Positions 4,575-10,019 of a DNA stretch of 10,019 bases are shown here, piece after piece. The stretch is from Bacilli bacterium (GTDB lineage Bacteria > Bacillota_I > Bacilli_A > RFN20 > CAG-826). The notes beneath the pieces were generated by a model. It saw nothing but the letters and a program-made list of their open reading frames with translations, made no database searches and was not told the origin of the DNA. The number at the start of each line of letters is the position of its first letter. Within the stretch, counting starts at the first letter, position 1. The stretch spans positions 1-10,019 of the forward strand of contig JAILKX010000005.1 in the NCBI GenBank assembly GCA_024693415.1. The letters are read 5' to 3'. Position numbers and translations under genes: made by a program.

Positions 4575-7469
4575 GTGGAAAACGCAGAGGTATCGATAGA
4601 ACTATCGCATATATCGAAAGACTATTATGTCGATAAGCAGCCTTTTCCCGCGCTTCGCGACGTATCGATAAAGTTCCCGCGGACCGGGTTCGTGGCGATT
4701 TTGGGCGCCTCGGGGTCCGGCAAGACCACCTTGCTGAACATCATCGGCGGATTGGACCGCGCGACCGATGGGGACCTATTGATAAACGGCAAATCCACCA
4801 AAGACTATAAATCCGCGGATTGGGACGACTACCGCAACAAGCATGTTGGGTTCGTCTTCCAATCCTATAACCTGATCCAGCATTACTCGATCTATCAGAA
4901 CGTCGAGCTTCCGCTGCGCCTCGCCGGCGTCCCGGTGGAGGAACGCCAAACTAGGACCAATGAGGTCCTGAAGCGGGTCGGCCTGCTTGAAATATCCAAG
5001 AAAAAGCCCAATCAGCTTTCGGGCGGCCAGCAGCAGCGCGTCGCGATCGCAAGGGCGCTTATCAATAACCCCGACATCATCTTGGCCGATGAGCCGACCG
5101 GGGCGCTTGATTCCGAAACCTCGATCCAGGTCATGGACCTCATCAAGGAGATCGGCAAGGACCATTGCGTCATCCTGGTCACCCATAACCAGGATATCGC
5201 GAACCAATACGCCGACCGCATCATCGGGATGTCGGACGGCAAGGTGACTAGCGACACCGCGCCCGTTGAGGGAAAACCCGTCTCTGAAGAGGCCCAAAAC
5301 AGCAAAAAGAAGTCACACGTGCATCTATTAACGCTTGTGAAGTCGGCGTTCATCTCGATGTCGAAGAAGCGGGCGAGGACCGCTTTGACGGCGATCGGAT
5401 GCTCGATCGGCGTCGTGGGCGTCGCCCTCGTTTTGGCGACGAGCAACGGCTTCACCGATTACATCAACCGCGTCGAAGCCTCCGTCGCCTCAAGCGTCCC
5501 GATTTCGGTGACCCTGAACCAATATTCCTACGCGAGCAAGATCATCGAAGACTATTCCGAGGACAATGCCTTCCCCGACGACGGGCAGATCCATATCTAT
5601 GATATGAGCTCGAACGCGTTCATCTCGCACCAGAACAAATTGACCCCCGAATATTTCCAATACGTCGAACGGGTGATGAATGACCCGACCTGCAAGGCAT
5701 ACGGGACCGCGATGTCGGTGATGAAATACCGCACGGGCCTCGATTTCCATTTCATGACCACCGACGGGGATACCGATGCGGTCAAAAGCGTGAACCAGTA
5801 TTCCTCGGCCGGGACTTTGGGCAGCGCGGTGAGCTCCGTTACAGCGATCCCTGGCACGATCATGCACGAGATCTATGGCGAAATCGATAAGATGTCCTCG
5901 ATATATGACGTCATCGATGGGCGCTTCCCGACCGAAAAGGACGAGATGGTCCTCGTGGTCGATCGCTTTAACCGCATCGAGCTGAGCGTTCTTAAGAAAC
6001 TTGGGATCGTCGCCAATAACGCGAACTACGAGACGATGTCGAGCCACCTCATCGACTTCAAAGACGTCATCTATGAAGGCGAAGGCGACACGAGCTACAA
6101 GGAATATAAGTGCTACAGGCCGAGCGATTTCTATCGCGTGGAAGAGCTTGGACCTCGCTCGTTCAACCGCAAATCATGGACCAACGTCCACTACAATTCT
6201 CTGACTGGCGAATACACCGGAATCGCCGGCGAAAAGGAGATCACGGTCTATGACACGCCCGATTCCATTGAGGACCTGTATGCAAATGACGATATCTACA
6301 AGCCGCTGAAATGCAAAATCGTCGGGGTCCTTAGGCCTTCGAAGGATAGCTATATCAGCTTAATGCCCTCCTCCATCGCCTATCGGCCGGAACTCACCGA
6401 ATACATGGTGTCCGACGTGACCGAAGGCGGGGCGGGATATGCCTTGAACCAGGCGCAGAAAGACAATTGGTTCATCGCCCGCGAATACGTGAAGGACGAT
6501 GACGGCAACGAAACGACGACGATCGACGAAGACAAAGACGGACTCGCCAAACTCAATGCGGCGGTCAAGCAAATCGACGAAATCGTCGGCGGGCTTTCCG
6601 AAGACGACGATGCCGCGGTTTCGATCACGACCCTGACCAACGCCTTCAATAACGTGGCGACTTTCGTCTGCGTTGCGTCCCAATTCTCCGATCCTACGGG
6701 CGTGAGGTACAGTTATTCCGGCTCGCCCGGCACCTATTTCTCGTGGGCCAAGAACTTCGTCTGCGAATACGACCTCATGGACACGACCGACATGAACATC
6801 ACCAAATTGACCAGGATGTTCACCAAAAACGGCTTCTTCTCCGGCGAAGAGGAATTCGACGTCATCGACCTATTGAGCTTCGTCAATTCCTATACGACGA
6901 TCCAATCCCTTTTGATCTTCCCGTCCTCTTTGACGACCAAAGACATCCTCACCGATTACCTGAACGAATGGAATAATGGCAAGAAGGATGCCGACCGCAT
7001 CTACTTCAACGACGTCATGTCCACCTTCACCGAATCCCTCGGCATGGTCATCTCGGTGATTTCGGTGGTGCTCGTCGCCTTTGCCTCGATATCGCTCGTC
7101 GTATCCTCGGTCATGACCGCGATCATCACCTACGTCTCCGTCATTGAGCGGACCAAGGAAATCGGCATCTGGCGCGCCTGCGGCGCAAGAAAATCCGACG
7201 TGGGCCGCTTATTTGAGACCGAATGCTTCTTCACCGGCCTCATCGCCGGCATCATCGGCGTGGCCGTCGCCGCTTTGGCGTGCATCCCCGTCAACGCGAT
7301 CCTTCGCGCGAACTTCCCCTCTTACAACCTTGGCGACATCGCCGCGCTTAACCCCATCCACGGGGTGATCCTGATCGCGATCGCCATCGTTTTAAGCTTC
7401 CTTAGCGGACTCATCCCATCGAGGCTCGCCGCAAGGAAGGATCCTGTCACGTGTTTAAGGAGCGAGTAA
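4575..7469 (+). CDS. Single-chain ABC exporter, MacB/FtsX type, with a very large extracytoplasmic domain
   Basis: A 964-residue membrane protein joining ATPase and permease. The N-terminal ATPase (about 5-225) is complete: Walker A GASGSGKTT (44-52), Q-loop Q96, signature LSGGQQQR (148-155), Walker B IILADEP with the catalytic glutamate (168-174), H-switch H204. A first membrane helix (about 268-291) follows. Residues about 292-820 form an outside domain of over 500 residues, much larger than the roughly 200-residue domain of MacB. The C-terminus is an FtsX permease unit with helices near 823-853, 885-908 and 930-948, including ERTKEIGIWRACGA typical of the family. This topology fits the mechanotransmission class, acting on substrates outside the membrane; the substrate is unknown. 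The start is GTG: TGA at 4569-4571 closes the frame upstream, and GGGAG (4564-4568) lies 6 nt before it. Three bases separate it from the P-type ATPase gene. Confidence 0.88.
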   Translation: MENAEVSIELSHISKDYYVDKQPFPALRDVSIKFPRTGFVAILGASGSGKTTLLNIIGGLDRATDGDLLINGKSTKDYKSADWDDYRNKHVGFVFQSYNLIQHYSIYQNVELPLRLAGVPVEERQTRTNEVLKRVGLLEISKKKPNQLSGGQQQRVAIARALINNPDIILADEPTGALDSETSIQVMDLIKEIGKDHCVILVTHNQDIANQYADRIIGMSDGKVTSDTAPVEGKPVSEEAQNSKKKSHVHLLTLVKSAFISMSKKRARTALTAIGCSIGVVGVALVLATSNGFTDYINRVEASVASSVPISVTLNQYSYASKIIEDYSEDNAFPDDGQIHIYDMSSNAFISHQNKLTPEYFQYVERVMNDPTCKAYGTAMSVMKYRTGLDFHFMTTDGDTDAVKSVNQYSSAGTLGSAVSSVTAIPGTIMHEIYGEIDKMSSIYDVIDGRFPTEKDEMVLVVDRFNRIELSVLKKLGIVANNANYETMSSHLIDFKDVIYEGEGDTSYKEYKCYRPSDFYRVEELGPRSFNRKSWTNVHYNSLTGEYTGIAGEKEITVYDTPDSIEDLYANDDIYKPLKCKIVGVLRPSKDSYISLMPSSIAYRPELTEYMVSDVTEGGAGYALNQAQKDNWFIAREYVKDDDGNETTTIDEDKDGLAKLNAAVKQIDEIVGGLSEDDDAAVSITTLTNAFNNVATFVCVASQFSDPTGVRYSYSGSPGTYFSWAKNFVCEYDLMDTTDMNITKLTRMFTKNGFFSGEEEFDVIDLLSFVNSYTTIQSLLIFPSSLTTKDILTDYLNEWNNGKKDADRIYFNDVMSTFTESLGMVISVISVVLVAFASISLVVSSVMTAIITYVSVIERTKEIGIWRACGARKSDVGRLFETECFFTGLIAGIIGVAVAALACIPVNAILRANFPSYNLGDIAALNPIHGVILIAIAIVLSFLSGLIPSRLAARKDPVTCLRSE

Positions 7470-7472
7470 AAC

Positions 7473-9995
7473 ATGGCACCAGCGAAGCAAAGCAAAATGA
7501 ACAAGGCCATCACGGCCGCCACGCCCATCGACGTGGATTTCGAGAAGGGGCTTACTTTCGAGCAGGCCGAACAGCGCAAAAAAGACGGCTTGACCAACAA
7601 GACCAAGCGACACGTCACCAAGACCTATTGGCAGATCTTCACCGACAACTTCTTCAACTTCCTGAACATGATCCTGCTCGTCGTCGCCGTTTTGATGATG
7701 ATGGTCGGGCTCAGCTGGAGCCACTATCTTTTCCTAGCGATCGCGATCGCGAACACCGTCATCGGCATTGCGCAGGACGTCCATGCCCGCCACTTGGTCG
7801 ATAAGCTTCAGGTCATCGTCGACCCGAAAGCGGTCGTCATCCGCGAAGGGAAGGAGATGGAGATCCCGGTCAACGAGGTTCTCTTAAGCGATATCCTCGT
7901 TTTCTCGATGGGCGATCAGGTCTGCGCCGACTGCGAGCTGGTCTCCGGCGAGGCCTCGATCGATGAGTCTCTATTGTCCGGCGAATCGCTGCCCGTTAAG
8001 AAAGCGGTCGGCGAAACCCTCTATTCCGGCACGTTCCTCACGGCCGGCAAATGCAAGGCGAAAGTCATCAGGGTCGGCGCGGCGAACTATGCCGAAACCC
8101 TGCAGGCGAAGGCGGGCGAATTCAATCGCCCGAAGTCGGAAATCAAAGCCTCTATTGGCAGAATCATCGCGGTTTGCGGTGTTTTAGCCATTATTTTGGG
8201 CATCGTTTACTTCCTGACCTGGCTGATCCCCCAGACTTCGCGCGGCATCCCCCTCAACCAGATCTTCGACCTCAATAGCAAAGATTTGAAGGTGTTCATC
8301 GAAGGCGTGACCGGCTCGATCGTCGCGATGCTCCCCGCCGGTATGTTCTTGCTTACCTCGGTCAGCTTGACCAGCGGCGTATTGGTTTTGGCCAAGCGCA
8401 GGATGCTCGTCCAGCAGTTCTACAGCATCGAGATGCTCGCAAGGATCGATGTGCTTTGCCTTGCTAAGACCGGAACCCTGACCGATGGCATGATGTCGCT
8501 TACCGAAATCGTTCCCGCCGATGGGCACAATGAAGACGAAATCAAGCGCTGGGTCTCAAGAATCCTCACCGCGACCCGCGACAGCAACCCCACCGCCGCC
8601 GCGCTTAGGAAAGCGTTCGGCGAAAACGAAGAAGGGGCCGCCAAGGCCGTTCTACCCTTTGATAGCGCCGTCAAATATTCCGCCGTCACGATTGAGAAGC
8701 TCGGAACCATCGCCTTTGGCGCCTATGGGTTCTTGCCGGGCAAAAACGAGAAGCTCGCCGCCAAGATGGAACTCTATATGGCGAAAGGCTATCGCTGCGT
8801 GGTCGTCGGACGCTCGAAAAAAGACATAATCGCATCCACGCCCCCAACGGATTTCGAAATCTGCGGGTTCTTGGTCCTGTCCGACCACATCAAAGAAGAT
8901 GCCGCGAAGAACATCGCCTGGTTCAAGGAGAACGGCGTCGCCATCCGCGTCATCTCCGGCGATAGCGCCACCACCGTTGCCGAAATCGCCCGCCGCGCAG
9001 GCGTGGATGGCGCGGACAAATTCATTTCACTAGAAGGCGTCGGCTTGGATGAAACCGCAAGATACGCGAGGGAATATAACGTCTTTGGCCGCGTGTCGCC
9101 CGAACAGAAAGCGGTCTTAGTCGAAGCTTATAAGAAAATGGGCCATAAGGTCGCGATGACCGGCGACGGTGTCAACGACATCCTCGCCTTGAAGGTCGCG
9201 GACTGCTCCATCGCTATGGCTAGCGGCTCCGAGGCGGCCCGAAACGTGTCGCACCTCGTCTCGCTTGACTCCGACTTCTCCAAATTGCCGGACGTCGTTG
9301 GGCAAGGGAGGCGCGTCATCAATAACCTCCAAAGGACCTGCTCGCTGTTCCTCAACAAGACGTTCTTCGCGATCGTCGTGAGCATCATCTTCATCATCTC
9401 GAGCCTATCCGGGGGACACGGGTATCCGTTCTCGACCTCGAACCTCATCGTTTGGGAGGTGTTCGCGATCGGCGCCCCGGCCTTCTTCTTGGCGCTTCAG
9501 CCGTCGAAGGAAAGGCTTAAGGGCGGATTCCTTGCCAATATCTTGTTCAACGCCGGGCCATCGGCGGTCATCGAGGTCCTTGCCGCGATGCTGCCGTTCA
9601 TCATCTACATGGCTTGGCCGCAATCGTACACCTACCTCGATAACCCCGAGGGGTGGTTCGCGATCGCGAAGACCATGTCGGTGTGCTGCTTCACGGCAAT
9701 GAGCTACGTCGTATTGCTCAAGATCTCGCTGCCGCCAAATAGATTCAGAATGATCGTATTCGGGTCGTTCTTCGCGATGGGCGTCACCATGTTCGCGGTC
9801 GACTTCCATCTCCGCGGGGCGCTGTTCGCACTTGAGTGGGATGGACTCAAAGCCGGATGGGCCATATACCTAGTGTGTTTCGTCTTAGGGCTCAGCGCGC
9901 TATACGAATTGCTGTCGGTGCTTGCCGGGAAAGCGAAAGAATCGGTCTTGAAGGCCGTGAACCAATACCAAGCGGATGAGGAGGATCGTATTTAA
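7473..9995 (+). CDS. CtpE-like P-type ATPase lacking the phosphorylated aspartate (AKTGT)
   Basis: An 840-residue integral membrane protein with the full P-type ATPase layout and resemblance to the CtpE (putative calcium) subfamily. Membrane helices lie near 57-80, 82-102, 226-251 and 273-304, with six more between about 623 and 817. The actuator domain has SIDESLLSGES (162-172); the hinge has TGDGVND (563-569) followed by ALKVAD. The invariant phosphorylation motif DKTGT reads AKTGT: residue 331 is Ala (codon GCT, 8463-8465), one base from GAT. Helix 4 reads LPAGM (287-291), where calcium pumps have PEGL, and the nucleotide domain has GAYGF (416-420) instead of a GAPE-like motif. A normal transport cycle needs the aspartyl phosphate, so this protein should not pump. 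Co-transcription with the ABC exporter is likely (3-nt gap, AAGGAG at 7457-7462). It may be a pseudoenzyme, a newly inactivated pump or a sequencing error. Confidence 0.9.
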   Translation: MAPAKQSKMNKAITAATPIDVDFEKGLTFEQAEQRKKDGLTNKTKRHVTKTYWQIFTDNFFNFLNMILLVVAVLMMMVGLSWSHYLFLAIAIANTVIGIAQDVHARHLVDKLQVIVDPKAVVIREGKEMEIPVNEVLLSDILVFSMGDQVCADCELVSGEASIDESLLSGESLPVKKAVGETLYSGTFLTAGKCKAKVIRVGAANYAETLQAKAGEFNRPKSEIKASIGRIIAVCGVLAIILGIVYFLTWLIPQTSRGIPLNQIFDLNSKDLKVFIEGVTGSIVAMLPAGMFLLTSVSLTSGVLVLAKRRMLVQQFYSIEMLARIDVLCLAKTGTLTDGMMSLTEIVPADGHNEDEIKRWVSRILTATRDSNPTAAALRKAFGENEEGAAKAVLPFDSAVKYSAVTIEKLGTIAFGAYGFLPGKNEKLAAKMELYMAKGYRCVVVGRSKKDIIASTPPTDFEICGFLVLSDHIKEDAAKNIAWFKENGVAIRVISGDSATTVAEIARRAGVDGADKFISLEGVGLDETARYAREYNVFGRVSPEQKAVLVEAYKKMGHKVAMTGDGVNDILALKVADCSIAMASGSEAARNVSHLVSLDSDFSKLPDVVGQGRRVINNLQRTCSLFLNKTFFAIVVSIIFIISSLSGGHGYPFSTSNLIVWEVFAIGAPAFFLALQPSKERLKGGFLANILFNAGPSAVIEVLAAMLPFIIYMAWPQSYTYLDNPEGWFAIAKTMSVCCFTAMSYVVLLKISLPPNRFRMIVFGSFFAMGVTMFAVDFHLRGALFALEWDGLKAGWAIYLVCFVLGLSALYELLSVLAGKAKESVLKAVNQYQADEEDRI

Positions 9996-10019
9996 TGATT
10001 ACAGAAGCGAAATTCAAAT
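9995..10019 (+). CDS. Start of a further operon gene (cut off by the window)
   Basis: An ATG at 9995 overlaps the TAA stop of the P-type ATPase gene by one base (TAATG), and GAGGAGGA (9978-9985) lies 9 nt upstream, an excellent ribosome site. Only eight codons are visible (MITEAKFK), too few to identify the product. The overlap indicates translational coupling, so this gene probably belongs to the same transport operon and could be informative about its role. Confidence 0.7.

Overview
This window looks like a piece of the chromosome of a Firmicutes/Bacilli relative, probably close to the Mollicutes side (for example an uncultured gut lineage). I infer this from three things: the gyrA ... serS ... 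tadA/SRP-RNA neighbourhood resembles the oriC-proximal arrangement of Bacillus and Mollicutes, the SRP RNA is the very short (about 80 nt) form without an Alu domain, and the protein variants are Firmicutes-like. The DNA is fairly GC-rich. All six complete stop codons are TAA, and tryptophan is read from TGG in long uninterrupted frames, so the standard bacterial code fits. Everything is on the + strand.

Region 1 (1-3660): a tight run of gyrA (3' part only, the DNA-wrapping C-terminal domain), a GT-B/GT4-type glycosyltransferase and serS. The gaps are 11 and 16 nt, each gene has a Shine-Dalgarno site, and a clear intrinsic terminator follows serS.

Region 2 (3661-3952): about 290 bases without a credible gene but rich in inverted repeats: an AGACAAAA hairpin, a 9-bp inverted repeat spanning 87 nt, a very strong 42-nt GC hairpin and a 10-bp palindrome. 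It ends in a TATAAT promoter that drives the SRP RNA gene.

Region 3 (3953-4489): SRP RNA with its canonical GGAA-capped domain, followed 22 nt later by tadA (tRNA adenosine deaminase). The open frame for tadA runs back through the SRP RNA, so a naive call would start about 39 codons too early.

Region 4 (4490-10019): a transport operon. An extended -10 promoter overlapped by an 8+8 bp palindrome (likely operator) precedes a 964-residue single-chain ABC exporter of MacB/FtsX type with an unusually large extracytoplasmic domain. Three bases later starts a CtpE-like P-type ATPase, and its stop overlaps the start of another, cut-off gene. The most striking observation is in the P-type ATPase: the invariant phosphorylated aspartate of DKTGT is an alanine (AKTGT), while the actuator SGES and hinge TGDGVND motifs are intact. 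The transmembrane-4 PEGL-type and nucleotide-domain motifs are also altered. This suggests a catalytically dead or repurposed P-type ATPase paired with an ABC exporter, unless the base is a sequencing error.
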